Notes: generated from the sequence alone by a model not told the origin. A stretch of DNA of 64,000 nucleotides from JAWKWH01 sp963669285 (GCA_963669285.2 CAXXSI010000018.1:62001-126000), one strand, 5' to 3'; numbered from the stretch's first letter, positions 45,876 through 54,887 are shown. Numbers and translations: made by a program.

Positions 45876-46487
45876 ATGTCAAAATACTGGCGGATATTTT
45901 TGTCGGGCGCTGCGTTTACGGCGGCAGTTTTTATTTTTCCAACGGTGTCCAGCGCCTCAGGCGAAGCAATGCGCATTGGTGCGATCACAACGCAACCGAT
46001 AGGCCATCATCAGCTTTGCCAGCGGCTGCCGAATGAATGCAAGCAGAAAACGGCCGAGCGCAGTCCGGTAACCCTGTCACGGGAGCTATGGGCGCGCATG
46101 ATTGAAATCAACAATGCGTTCAACAGATCTGTCGCTCCGCGCACCGATCAGGAAATGTGGGGCCGGCCGGAATACTGGTCCTATCCCAGCTATCAAGGCG
46201 ATTGCGAAGACTATGTACTTGCCAAGCGTCGCGCGCTGATGGAACAGGGCGTTCCTGCGGGCAGCCTGTTAATCACGGTGGTTCGCCAGCCCAATGGTGA
46301 CGGGCACGCCGTGTTGACGGTCAGAACCGACCTTGGCGACTTCATCATGGATAATCTGGAGCCTCGAATTCTGTCCTGGCGCGACACCGAATACCGCTAT
46401 CTCAAGCGTCAGTCGGCGCGCAATTCAGGGACCTGGGTAAAAATCAGGGATGGGCGCAGCGTTATCGTCGGAAGCGTCAAGAACTAA
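45876..46487 (+). CDS. Bacterial transglutaminase-like cysteine peptidase (BTLCP, LapG-related)
   Basis: About 203 residues from ATG 45876, preferred over ATG 45870 because GGGGAG is then correctly spaced. A signal peptide (FLSGAAFTAAVFIFPTVSSA) is followed by a domain with the Cys-His-Asp triad: C110 in YQGDCEDYV, H144 in GDGHAVLTVRT, D159 in IMDNL. This is the BTLCP (DUF920) family; LapG in Pseudomonas cleaves a surface adhesin under c-di-GMP control. No adhesin or LapD partner is in the window. A hairpin pair follows the stop. Confidence 0.9.
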   Translation: MSKYWRIFLSGAAFTAAVFIFPTVSSASGEAMRIGAITTQPIGHHQLCQRLPNECKQKTAERSPVTLSRELWARMIEINNAFNRSVAPRTDQEMWGRPEYWSYPSYQGDCEDYVLAKRRALMEQGVPAGSLLITVVRQPNGDGHAVLTVRTDLGDFIMDNLEPRILSWRDTEYRYLKRQSARNSGTWVKIRDGRSVIVGSVKN

Positions 46488-46497
46488 TTACGGAAAG

Positions 46498-46577
46498 CCG
46501 GTCGAGTCCCCACCCTCCCCGTCCCCTTCGACCGGACTTAGGAGCCGGCCCGTGTCCCCGGGCCGGCTCCGTCTTTT
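46498..46577 (+). terminator. C-rich-loop hairpin followed by rho-independent terminator
   Basis: Immediately after the BTLCP stop. First CCGGTCGA/TCGACCGG encloses a 22-base loop rich in C (CCCCACCCTCCCC inside). Then a 12-bp GGAGCCGGCCCG/CGGGCCGGCTCC stem (46541-46570) is followed by GTCTTTT. The second is an ordinary terminator. The first, with its anti-Shine-Dalgarno-like loop, may belong to a 3'-UTR-derived small RNA. Confidence 0.7.
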
Positions 46578-46599
46578 CGGGCAAAGGAAACTCTTTCGT

Positions 46600-47127
46600 T
46601 CAGACCTGCGTCAGACCATCAATAAAGCGTCTGGCATTGTCGACGTAGTGGCGGGCAGACCAGCGCAGTTTCTCTACGGCGGCTTCATCGAGCTGCCGCA
46701 CCACCTTGGCGGGCGATCCGACGATCAGCGAATTATCGGGAAACTCCTTGCCTTCGGTCACCAATGCAGCCGCACCAACCAGGCAATTCCTGCCGATCTT
46801 CGCGCCATTGAGTATGACGGCGCTCATACCGATCAACGTATTGTCGCCAATGGTGCAGCCATGCAGCAACGCCCTGTGACCAACGGTGCACCCCTTGCCA
46901 ACCGTCAGCGCGAAGCCGGGATCGGTGTGCATGATTGTGTGTTCCTGAATATTGGTGGCCTCACCGATAGTGATCGGCTCATTGTCACCCCGCAAGACAG
47001 ATCCGAACCAGATGCCGACATCACGTCCGATTCGCAGATTGCCGATCAACATGGCATCCGGTGCAATCCAGTTGGTTTGACGTGCATCGAAATGCGGCTC
47101 GCTCTCCTCCAGTCGATAAATCGGCAT
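46600..47127 (-). CDS. Gamma-class carbonic anhydrase family protein (left-handed beta-helix)
   Basis: A 175-residue hexapeptide-repeat trimer protein of the gamma carbonic anhydrase/YrdA group. Metal-binding histidines appear in IMHTDPG and VGHRALLHGC, with the Gln-containing NIQEHTI segment of the active site. The beta-helix repeats cover residues about 20-140 and an alpha helix closes the C-terminus. Whether it hydrates CO2 is uncertain, since many family members are inactive or are complex I-associated. Confidence 0.92.
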   Translation of the reverse strand: MPIYRLEESEPHFDARQTNWIAPDAMLIGNLRIGRDVGIWFGSVLRGDNEPITIGEATNIQEHTIMHTDPGFALTVGKGCTVGHRALLHGCTIGDNTLIGMSAVILNGAKIGRNCLVGAAALVTEGKEFPDNSLIVGSPAKVVRQLDEAAVEKLRWSARHYVDNARRFIDGLTQV

Positions 47128-47162
47128 ACCTGTTCAGCCCCGCGCAATGGTTTGAGTGGTTT

Positions 47163-47504
47163 TCAAGCTACGAGAATGCCGACGCGCCATGCAAGCTCGG
47201 TGATCAATATCCCCAACGCCGTTATCCAGACAATGCTCACAAACAGGCCGGCGCCGAGGCGAAGCGGGCCAAGAGCACCGGATTCCATGGCATGAAACAG
47301 GTCATTGAACAGCATGACCGGGCCCGCCAACGCAACAATGGCAAGTGACATGATCAATCGTCGGCGCATTACAAACGGTGGATGAAATCCGGCACCAGCT
47401 CCGAAAAATGCTCCAACGGCGGATGCAACCAAGCCTGATGTGGCCAGCCCCATGGCAAACGCAAACACCAAAAGTTCAAAATCAGACACGGTTTTACCGT
47501 CCAT
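47163..47504 (-). CDS. Small polytopic membrane protein, unknown function
   Basis: A 113-residue protein with three clear hydrophobic segments (about residues 9-35, 47-68 and 85-110) and an Arg cluster MRRRL after the first. It probably spans the inner membrane three times. I do not recognise a named family. It lies 35 bases upstream of the gamma carbonic anhydrase gene on the same strand and may be co-transcribed with it. Confidence 0.65.
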   Translation of the reverse strand: MDGKTVSDFELLVFAFAMGLATSGLVASAVGAFFGAGAGFHPPFVMRRRLIMSLAIVALAGPVMLFNDLFHAMESGALGPLRLGAGLFVSIVWITALGILITELAWRVGILVA

Positions 47505-47590
47505 TTACCATGTTCGAGCGACATTACCCCCACTTGTCAGGCAATTGGCGTGCCGGAAGTTCGTGCCTAATTGGCACACGTATTGGTGTG

Positions 47591-48331
47591 ATGACGTTCA
47601 TGAAAAGTACCCAGCCAACCTCTTTACCGACCGCTGAAGCCATCGATTCGGCGTTCATGCTGAAAATTTTCTACTGCTTTCTCATCCTTGCCGGCTTCTC
47701 GATTGTGATCAGCTTTATGGGAAAGCAACTGGGCGGAACGATTGCCCGAGCCGGTCATACCGAGGATACCACCGTCCACGAGATCGTGATCGGCAACAAC
47801 GTGCTCAGTGTGGCCGGCAATGAAATCCGCATGGAACACGAACGGCGTGCCGGAGTGACATCACGGCTGGATACATATGTGTTATGGCCGACATTAACCG
47901 GATATACCCACCAGTCGCGCAATGATTTCAACCACGTCGGACAGTCCCGAAACATCATATTCGTATCGTTTCGGGAACGGACGATGTCGCGCGACATGTC
48001 GGGAAGATTGGCGCCAATCTACAATTCGCTCATCACCAAACCCGGCATTCCGGGGCCCGGCGGATCGATTCTCTATAGTTTCAAGGAAAATTCCGGCTAC
48101 ATGAACGAAATTCTGGCGGTCGCCGGTCAGGGGCGAAACGGACCATTTGTTGCGCGCTGCCTGACGGGTGAAACGGCCGGTGAGTCACTAGCGCCCTGTG
48201 AGCGGGATGTTCACGTCGGCAACGGACTCTCGATGACCTATCGATTTCCGCACCGGCTTTTAGCCGAATGGAAAGTTCTGGACGCAAAAATGGCCGTCTA
48301 TGCCACCGATCGCCTGAAGTCGATACAATAA
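47591..48331 (+). CDS. Single-pass membrane protein, conserved hypothetical
   Basis: About 246 residues from ATG 47591 (MTFMKS; ATG 47600 also possible). One transmembrane helix near the N-terminus (FYCFLILAGFSIVISFMG, about residues 28-45) is followed by a periplasmic domain of about 195 residues with two cysteines in ARCLTGETAGESLAPCERD, likely a disulfide. I do not recognise the fold. No linked gene gives a function; DUF3126 and cysE converge from the right. Confidence 0.7.
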   Translation: MTFMKSTQPTSLPTAEAIDSAFMLKIFYCFLILAGFSIVISFMGKQLGGTIARAGHTEDTTVHEIVIGNNVLSVAGNEIRMEHERRAGVTSRLDTYVLWPTLTGYTHQSRNDFNHVGQSRNIIFVSFRERTMSRDMSGRLAPIYNSLITKPGIPGPGGSILYSFKENSGYMNEILAVAGQGRNGPFVARCLTGETAGESLAPCERDVHVGNGLSMTYRFPHRLLAEWKVLDAKMAVYATDRLKSIQ

Positions 48332-48356
48332 GGGCCGTTGGCCTGCCGCCTCTGAC

Positions 48357-48581
48357 CTACTCCAGGTCGATGTCCAAAATCGCCATTGAAAAATTGTACG
48401 ACAGATCGCCGTCATCGTCGTCCCGGAAGAGAACGCCCAGAAACTCCTCGCCGAGATACACTTCGCAAGAATCGTCCTTTTGCGGTCGTGCTTTGACCTG
48501 AAGGCTTGGATTTTGAAAGGTCCGCTTAAAATAGGCGTCGAGTTTTCTCAGTTCTTCGGGCGTCACCGCGGCCTCCATCAT
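48357..48581 (-). CDS. DUF3126-family small protein
   Basis: About 74 residues, starting at the double ATG 48581/48578 (MMEAAVTPEELRKLDAYF). It matches the alphaproteobacterial DUF3126 family, with FQNPSLQVKARPQKDDSCEVYLGEEFLGVL and an acidic RDDDDGDLSY loop. The function is unknown. It follows cysE on the same strand after about 138 bases, as in many rhizobia. The frame is open upstream to 48626, but that part does not look conserved. Confidence 0.8.
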   Translation of the reverse strand: MMEAAVTPEELRKLDAYFKRTFQNPSLQVKARPQKDDSCEVYLGEEFLGVLFRDDDDGDLSYNFSMAILDIDLE

Positions 48582-48719
48582 TGGTCGTTGTTTGTTATCG
48601 TGCCGCTGCAATAGTTCAGCGAGCATGAGCGGCTTCTGGCACGGCTACTGCAAAGCTGTAAACCCTACTGAATCGAATTGGGAAGCAATATCGTCTGGAG
48701 CGGTTCGCGCAATGTCGCG

Positions 48720-49541
48720 TCAATCGTCGACCTGCAACAACTGGTCCATCTGGCGCGACGGCTCGTCGCAACCCGTCTCTCCGACAATGCGCGCCGGAAC
48801 ACCGGCAACCGTCTTGTTTGCCGGTACTGCTGAAAGCACCACGGATCCCGAAGCAACCTTGCTGCAATGGCCGACGACAATGTTGCCCAGGATTTTTGCG
48901 CCGGCACCGATCAGTACACCGCGCTGAATCTTGGGATGGCGATCTCCTCCGGCTTTGCCTGTACCGCCCAGCGTCACGCCGTGCAGGATCGACACATTGT
49001 CGTCGATGGCCGCAGTCTCGCCAACCACAATACCCGTTGCGTGATCAAAGAATATGCCTCGGCCCATCCTGGCGGCGGGATGAATGTCGGTTTGAAACAC
49101 GCTCGAAGAACGGCTTTGCAGATAGAGCGCAAAATCGCGCCTTCCCTTCCGCCACAGCCAATTTGAAAGACGGTAGGTCTGGATTGCGTGGAAGCCCTTG
49201 AAATACAACAGCGGCATGAAGAAGCGGTCGCAGGCCGGGTCACGATCATAATAAGCCTGGATGTCCACCCGCACCGTGGTGCTCCACTCGGGTTCATCCT
49301 TGACCATCGCCTCGAATGTCTGACGGATCACATCAGCCGGAATGTCTTCATGCGACAACCGTTCCGAAATTCGATGGATGACCGAATCTTCAAGTGATTC
49401 CTGATGCAGAATCGTCGTTGACAGAAATGTGGTCAGCAGCGGATCGTTTCCAATCGCCACCTCGGCTTCGTCGCGAATGGAAGACCAGATCGGATCCACC
49501 GGCTGCAATCCCGCAGCCTTCTTTCGACTTGTCGCGCTCAT
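48720..49541 (-). CDS. cysE: Serine O-acetyltransferase
   Basis: Makes O-acetylserine for cysteine synthesis. The N-terminal helical domain (about residues 20-140) is followed by a left-handed beta-helix with DIHPAARMGRGIFFDHATGI, GETAAIDDNVSILHGVTLGG and the catalytic His region. I start at ATG 49541 (MSATSRKK, 273 aa) because CAGGAGAG lies just upstream; the frame continues to 49592 without a ribosome-binding site. The enzyme links to sulfur supply for the suf operon in a general sense only. Confidence 0.96.
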   Translation of the reverse strand: MSATSRKKAAGLQPVDPIWSSIRDEAEVAIGNDPLLTTFLSTTILHQESLEDSVIHRISERLSHEDIPADVIRQTFEAMVKDEPEWSTTVRVDIQAYYDRDPACDRFFMPLLYFKGFHAIQTYRLSNWLWRKGRRDFALYLQSRSSSVFQTDIHPAARMGRGIFFDHATGIVVGETAAIDDNVSILHGVTLGGTGKAGGDRHPKIQRGVLIGAGAKILGNIVVGHCSKVASGSVVLSAVPANKTVAGVPARIVGETGCDEPSRQMDQLLQVDD

Positions 49542-49660
49542 CCAACTCTCCTGACGCCCCATTCTCTGTACCGGCAACGTCTTGTCATTCATGCAAGCAT
49601 ACGCCAGAACGCGCCTCAGTTGAACCGCATTTGGCTTAATCTGAGAACAAATGGTTTTGA

Positions 49661-50464
49661 ATGGTGAAGATTCAAGGCAATTCTGACGAGCTTGCTGTCA
49701 AGATCAGTATTCAAGATCACGTCGCCAGGGTTTTGATCGACCGGGCAGCCAAGAAAAACGCCGTCACGCGGGACATGTGGACGCAAATCGCATCGCTGTT
49801 TACCGACGCGGCGGGCAATTCCGAGATTCGTGCAATCGTCATCAGTGGAGCCGGTGCGGATTTCTGCGCCGGTGCGGATATCGGCGAATTCGATGCGGCC
49901 CGCAGCGATACATCAACAGCCAAAGACTATGAAGCAGCTAACGACGATGCATTTGCCGCGATCAGACGATGCCCGGTGCCGGTCATCGCGGCCATCCGGG
50001 GCATTTGCTTCGGTGGCGGCTTCGGCATCGCGGCGGCCACGGATATTCGGATTGGCACCCGGGATTCGACGTATTCCGTTCCTGCAGCGAAGCTGGGCTT
50101 GGCCTATCCCGCAATTGCCATGGCCGATATTGTCAATGCGGTCGGGCCGCAAATGGCGAAGTACCTGACCTTCAGCGCCAGCCGGATCGATGCCAAACAA
50201 GCGCTTACCGCAGGTTTTCTGCACGAGATTGTCGATGGTGACGACCTGGAACAGCGGACCGGCGACCTGGCAAGGACGATCGCCGCCAATGCACCACTAT
50301 CGGTGCGCGCCTCGAAGGCTTCTATCCGTGCGGCATTGACGAACGCGAAAGAAGATTTGGCGAGCGCCGAGGCACTGGGCAAGCAAACTTTCAACAGCAT
50401 TGACTACGCGGAAGGGCGGGCGGCATTTGCCGAAAAAAGGAAGCCCAAATTCGTTGGGCACTGA
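49661..50464 (+). CDS. Enoyl-CoA hydratase/isomerase family protein
   Basis: A 267-residue crotonase-fold enzyme. The oxyanion-hole segments are SGAGADFCAGADIGEF and GICFGGGFGIAAATDIRI. At the position of the usual catalytic glutamates the sequence reads AAKLGLAYPAIAMADIV, where one Glu is replaced, so the reaction may not be classical hydration. It could be a hydratase, isomerase or other CoA-acyl enzyme. It is a stand-alone gene. Confidence 0.88.
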   Translation: MVKIQGNSDELAVKISIQDHVARVLIDRAAKKNAVTRDMWTQIASLFTDAAGNSEIRAIVISGAGADFCAGADIGEFDAARSDTSTAKDYEAANDDAFAAIRRCPVPVIAAIRGICFGGGFGIAAATDIRIGTRDSTYSVPAAKLGLAYPAIAMADIVNAVGPQMAKYLTFSASRIDAKQALTAGFLHEIVDGDDLEQRTGDLARTIAANAPLSVRASKASIRAALTNAKEDLASAEALGKQTFNSIDYAEGRAAFAEKRKPKFVGH

Positions 50465-50473
50465 AACCCGAAT

Positions 50474-51436
50474 CTATCTGACGTCATACCTGATCAACTG
50501 CGGTGCAATATCAAACGGCGTGTTGAAAACTTCCTGCTCGCGCAGCGTCATTTTCCTCGGCATTTTCATTTCCGCCGGATTGAAGCTCACGCGGATACCC
50601 AGGCCAACCGATGTGTAGCTGACGTCGTTGATGAATGGCTGGTCATAATTGATTGTCGTGTGACCGATCGTTCCGATGATTGTCGTGCATCTTAATTGCG
50701 GAGGTTGAAATAGTACTTCAGCGCCAATTCTGCGGAACTGTCTGCCGGAAAAATTGCCATCGATATTCCCAATGCTGCCAAATCCGCCGATGGCCAGCTG
50801 GTCATTAAATGCATAGTAGTGCGCCTTTGCCTCAAGCGCCCAGAAATCCTCGTCCTGATTGAACTGCGGAAAGTCAATTTTGCCCAGATAGATATCGGCG
50901 CGGGTTGTCACCTGTCCGGCGCTGAACTGTGCGCCAACGCCGCCCCAGTAGGCTTCCTTCCGGTCCTCGGTTTTGGCATATCCGCCACCGATCCCGACGG
51001 CATTGCCGCTAATGCTCTGCAAGTAGGCCATGCCGCTAAGGCCGATGGTAACATCCGTTCGGTTGGCAAACGGATCGCGCATCCCCTCGACAAAGAAATT
51101 GCCTTGGTAGCGCGCAGCCCAACCGCCGCCGTCATAAAAAGGAACAGAACCGGACAATCCACCAAGAAAGAAGGTTCCGCTGTTGTCATTGTTGTTGAAA
51201 CCGGTATCCCACCCGAGGGTCCAACCACCGTAGAGCGTCACATCGCCGGCTGCATATTCGCCCAAGGCCCCGGTATGCGTGAAGGGTTCAGCATTGAACA
51301 TCGTGAAGGCGTGGTTATAGAAGAAATTGTCCGGCGCGACGAAAGGCTCCTCGGCAAATGCCGCAGAAGCGACCATGCCAGCAATCAGCCCTCCAGAAAA
51401 TATGGATATCAATAGTGATTTCTTACGCGCAATCAT
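50474..51436 (-). CDS. Outer-membrane beta-barrel-like secreted protein
   Basis: About 320 residues from ATG 51436 (GAGGTG five bases upstream). A signal peptide (SLLISIFSGGLIAGMVASAAFA) is followed by a long Gly/Asn/aromatic-rich region with alternating patterns such as VTLYGGWTLGWDTGF, GWAARYQGNFFVEG and YWGGVGAQFSAGQVTTRADIYLG, typical of a beta barrel. The last residues (LIRYDVR) lack a terminal Phe, which is unusual for a porin. No named family is recognised. Confidence 0.65.
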   Translation of the reverse strand: MIARKKSLLISIFSGGLIAGMVASAAFAEEPFVAPDNFFYNHAFTMFNAEPFTHTGALGEYAAGDVTLYGGWTLGWDTGFNNNDNSGTFFLGGLSGSVPFYDGGGWAARYQGNFFVEGMRDPFANRTDVTIGLSGMAYLQSISGNAVGIGGGYAKTEDRKEAYWGGVGAQFSAGQVTTRADIYLGKIDFPQFNQDEDFWALEAKAHYYAFNDQLAIGGFGSIGNIDGNFSGRQFRRIGAEVLFQPPQLRCTTIIGTIGHTTINYDQPFINDVSYTSVGLGIRVSFNPAEMKMPRKMTLREQEVFNTPFDIAPQLIRYDVR

Positions 51437-51535
51437 GTTCACCTCGCCCGGCGGTGATCAAAGTTGACGTGAGGTTAGCCCTACGACTGATTCGGAGTCA
51501 ACTTTAGCGAACTGTCAAGTACGCATCGGCAAGTC

Positions 51536-52405
51536 TCATGCCGCTTCCTCGCCTGCCAGAAATTCAAGGACCGCATCGGCGAATATGTCGTTTCGGTCGC
51601 CCGCCACCATGTGCCCTGCCCCGCCGACATCGACCATGCGGGCGTTGGGGGTTAACTCGACGAATTCGCGCGCATATTCCTCCTGCACGATCTCGGAATG
51701 CATGCCGCGAACCAGAAGCACGGGAAGATGCAGTTCAGGCAGTTTGGACATCACCCGCTCCATGTAAAACTGGGCTTCGGCACGCACCCCACGCGTTTCG
51801 TCCATGAATGCCGGATCCCAATGCCACCTGTAGCGCCCATCCTCATGCAATCTCAGATTTTTGCGCAATCCTTCCAGTGATGCAGGTTTCTTGCGGTGCG
51901 GCAGGTACCTGGCAATCGCGGCCGCTGCCTCTTCGAGAGTGGCAAATCCCTCGTGCATGTTCTCACGCATGAATCCGCGTACCCGGGCAACGCCACCTTG
52001 ATCCATTCGCGGGGTAATATCGACCATGACGAGAGAATCGAGCAGCGGTCCATGGAATGCTTCTGCTCCAAGCGAGGCGAGGCCTCCAAGCGAGGCGCCG
52101 ACGGCAGATGGTGCAACGTGGTAACGCCTTGCCAGTTCGCGTATGATTTCCGCCGCATCTTCAGCAAAATGGGCAAACGAGTAGTCGCCACCGGCATCCC
52201 AATCGCTGTCGCCGTGACCGCGTTGATCGACTGTGATCGCCCGCATTCCGGCAGCCCGCACCCGCATGGCGGTTTTGTCCCAGGCATGGCGGGTCTGTCC
52301 GCCGCCATGGAGAAACAGGACCGGATGACCACCACCATCCCACAGGTCGGCAACCAGGCGATGCCCGCCGCTACCCGATAACTCGATTGTCGTTGGTCCG
52401 CTCAA
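51536..52405 (-). CDS. Alpha/beta hydrolase (first of tandem pair)
   Basis: A 289-residue alpha/beta hydrolase: oxyanion loop FLHGGGQTRHAWD, nucleophile GASLGGLASLG, and the base histidine in VGGAGHMVAGD near the end. It resembles peroxidase- or epoxide-hydrolase-like esterases; the substrate is unknown. Its start overlaps the stop of the upstream hydrolase by four bases (ATGA), so the two are a translationally coupled pair. Confidence 0.88.
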   Translation of the reverse strand: MSGPTTIELSGSGGHRLVADLWDGGGHPVLFLHGGGQTRHAWDKTAMRVRAAGMRAITVDQRGHGDSDWDAGGDYSFAHFAEDAAEIIRELARRYHVAPSAVGASLGGLASLGAEAFHGPLLDSLVMVDITPRMDQGGVARVRGFMRENMHEGFATLEEAAAAIARYLPHRKKPASLEGLRKNLRLHEDGRYRWHWDPAFMDETRGVRAEAQFYMERVMSKLPELHLPVLLVRGMHSEIVQEEYAREFVELTPNARMVDVGGAGHMVAGDRNDIFADAVLEFLAGEEAA

Positions 52406-53157
52406 ATCGGGTTCTCCGCCAAAAATGACAAGACGCGTTTCTTGAATGTCTTGTCGCCGACCGCCAACATGTGATCACGGCCTTCAATCGCAAAACTTGT
52501 GCCGTTTGCAAGAAGCTGCGCCAACGGTTCGGGGCTGCCTGCGATTTCATCCTTGGTACCAACAGCGACCATGGCCGGAGCGACTATCCTGTTCGCCTGC
52601 CCGGGCTGCAGCAGCTTTCGCGATGTTTCGATACAGGCGGCAAGCGCCTTGCGGTCACCGCCGGTTTGATCCGCAAATTTCCGGAACGCAATTCCCTGGG
52701 GATCGGTGATTGCTGACGGATCGGCCGCCAGCAGCGCATGGGCGATCGAATCCCATTCTCCAACTCCATCGATCATGCCGATGCCGAGCCCGCCGAAAAC
52801 GACACTGCGGACCTTTTCAGGATGATACAGACACAAGAATGCGGAAATTCTCGCGCCCATCGAATACCCCAACACATGGGCGCGCGGCAGATTCAGCTGA
52901 TCCATCAATGCGCGCGCATCTCCGGCCATCAGTTCCGGATGGTAGTCGTCGCTGTCGTGGCTCTTGGATGATCCGCCATGACCGCGATTGTCAAAGGCAA
53001 GCACACGGTAGCCGGCATCGGTAAGCGTTCTTACCCACCCCGTGGATACCCAGTTCACATTCAAATTCGACGCGAATCCGTGAATCAGAACGACGGGGTC
53101 CCCTATCCCTTCGTCGATATATTCGAATTCGAATCCAGAGTGAGAGAAGATTGGCAT
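52402..53157 (-). CDS. Alpha/beta hydrolase (second of tandem pair)
   Basis: A 251-residue alpha/beta hydrolase with oxyanion loop LIHGFASNLNVNW, nucleophile GYSMGARISAF, and base histidine in EGRDHMLAVGD. It is clearly a different sequence from its downstream neighbour although of the same fold. It is promoter-proximal in the pair. The substrate is unknown. Confidence 0.88.
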   Translation of the reverse strand: MPIFSHSGFEFEYIDEGIGDPVVLIHGFASNLNVNWVSTGWVRTLTDAGYRVLAFDNRGHGGSSKSHDSDDYHPELMAGDARALMDQLNLPRAHVLGYSMGARISAFLCLYHPEKVRSVVFGGLGIGMIDGVGEWDSIAHALLAADPSAITDPQGIAFRKFADQTGGDRKALAACIETSRKLLQPGQANRIVAPAMVAVGTKDEIAGSPEPLAQLLANGTSFAIEGRDHMLAVGDKTFKKRVLSFLAENPI

Positions 53158-53303
53158 GAACGGGAGTTAATCTGTGTCTGAATTGCCGGTTTGGGAAACT
53201 GTTTCGGTCTGTGAATAGACAATTCCCCGGTCATTGCAAACCATGACGTCAGGTCAGGAGCCGATCTTGAGATTGGCCTCATCCGCGCTTATGAGAGCTT
53301 CCC

Positions 53304-54022
53304 ATGATCTTCAATCCGCCACTTCACCGCGCCCGACTGATCCGGCGTTATAAGCGCTTTCTGGCCGATGTCACGCTGGAGGACGGTTCCGATATTACCG
53401 TTTCCGTGCCGAATACCGGCTCGATGATTGGGATTGACGGCACCGGGCTCTCAAATCTGGCTCTCTCACTCCAGCGATCCCAAGCGCAAATACGCCTTCC
53501 CGCCTGGAACTGGTCGAGGCCGACGGAACGCTGGTCGGTGTCAACACCGGCTTGCCGAACCGATTGACGGAAGAAGCGATCAATGACGGATTGATCGATG
53601 ACCTGGGCCATTACCCACAGCTGAAGCGGGAGCAGAAATACGGTGAAAACTCGCGCATCGACCTGCTGCTGACCGGAGATGGCCGTCGCGACACATATGT
53701 CGAGGTGAAAAATGTTCATATGCGCAGGCACACTGGTCTGGCGGAGTTTCCCGATACCGTCACCGCACGCGGGGCCAAGCACCTTGAGGAGCTTGCACGC
53801 ATGGTTGAAGCCGGCCACCGGGCGATCATGGTCTATCTGATCCAGCGGGCCGATTGCGAACGGTTCCAACTGTGCGGCGATCTCGACCCTGTCTACTGCG
53901 CCGCTTTCGACCGCGCCCTCAACGCCGGGGTTGAAGCTTTCGCGGTTCGGTGCCAAATCACGTCTGACTCGATTTCACCGGAATGTGTTATACCATTCGA
54001 CATGCAGGAAAGGGCCGGATAG
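53304..54022 (+). pseudogene. sfsA: SfsA-family DNA-binding protein, two one-base insertions as sequenced
   Basis: SfsA (sugar fermentation stimulation) binds DNA in E. coli; its physiological role is poorly defined. The N-terminal frame (MIFNPPLHRARLIRRYKRFL, SVPNTGSM) is lost after about 53445. The C-terminal frame (GLIDDLGHYPQLKREQKYG, RIDLLLTGDGRRDTYVEVKN) is read from about 53502. Dropping one base from each of the runs 53445-53447 and 53499-53501 restores GSQIWLSHSSDPKRKYAF then RLELVEADGTLVG and a protein of about 238 residues. The nuclease-like catalytic segment EVKNVHMRR is intact. It lies upstream of map. Confidence 0.9.
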
Positions 54023-54025
54023 TTG

Positions 54026-54850
54026 GTGACCTATCAGGAAGCGGCTACGGCGCCGTTGAAAAACACTGGCCAGATCAGGCTGTATTCGCAGGAGGACTTC
54101 GCGGGTATGCGCAAGGCCTGCGAATTGACGTCCGCCTGCCTTGATGAGCTTGCCTCAATGGTCAAATCGGGGACAACGACGGGTCAGATTGATCGTTTCG
54201 TATTCGAATTCGGCATGGACCACGGTGTTGTACCGGCCACACTGAACTATCGCGGCTATACAAAGTCCTCATGCACGTCGATAAACCATGTCGTCTGCCA
54301 CGGCATCCCCGATGAAAAACCGCTGCGCGAAGGCGATATCGTCAATATCGATGTAACCTACATTCTTGACGGTTGGCATGGCGATTCGAGCCGCATGTAT
54401 CCGGTCGGCAGAATCAAACGCGCTGCCGAGCGACTGCTTGAAGTGACTCATGAATGCCTGATGCGCGGTATCGAGGCCGTGAAACCCGGTGCGAAAACCG
54501 GTGCTATCGGCGCTGCAATCCAGACCTATGCGGAAAGCCAGCGCTGTTCAGTGGTTCGCGATTTCTGCGGTCACGGAGTCGGCAGGCTTTTTCACGATGC
54601 GCCCAATATTCTGCACTATGGCAGCCCCAATGAAGGGGTGGAAATGCGCGAGGGCATGATCTTCACCATCGAGCCGATGATCAATCTGGGCCGGCCGCAC
54701 GTCAAGATCTTGTCGGATGGCTGGACGGCAGTGACGCGCGATCGCTCGCTATCGGCGCAATATGAACATTCCGTCGGCGTAACCGCGGATGGCTGTGAAG
54801 TGTTCACATTGTCCAATGCCGGTCTCGACCGCCCGGGATTACCATCGTAA
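54026..54850 (+). CDS. map: Type I methionine aminopeptidase
   Basis: Removes N-terminal methionine from nascent proteins. The 274-residue protein has the pita-bread fold: HGVVPATLNYRGYTKSSCTS, DIVNIDVTYILDGWHGDSS (metal-binding Asp pair), FCGHGVGRLFHD (His) and FTIEPMINLG (Glu). The start is GTG 54026 (or TTG 54023), immediately after the sfsA stop, with AGGAAAGG upstream. It probably shares a transcript with sfsA and radC. Confidence 0.96.
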   Translation: MTYQEAATAPLKNTGQIRLYSQEDFAGMRKACELTSACLDELASMVKSGTTTGQIDRFVFEFGMDHGVVPATLNYRGYTKSSCTSINHVVCHGIPDEKPLREGDIVNIDVTYILDGWHGDSSRMYPVGRIKRAAERLLEVTHECLMRGIEAVKPGAKTGAIGAAIQTYAESQRCSVVRDFCGHGVGRLFHDAPNILHYGSPNEGVEMREGMIFTIEPMINLGRPHVKILSDGWTAVTRDRSLSAQYEHSVGVTADGCEVFTLSNAGLDRPGLPS

Positions 54851-54887
54851 TGTGATCCTGCCGGGGCGGCAGAGCAGAGCAGATAAC

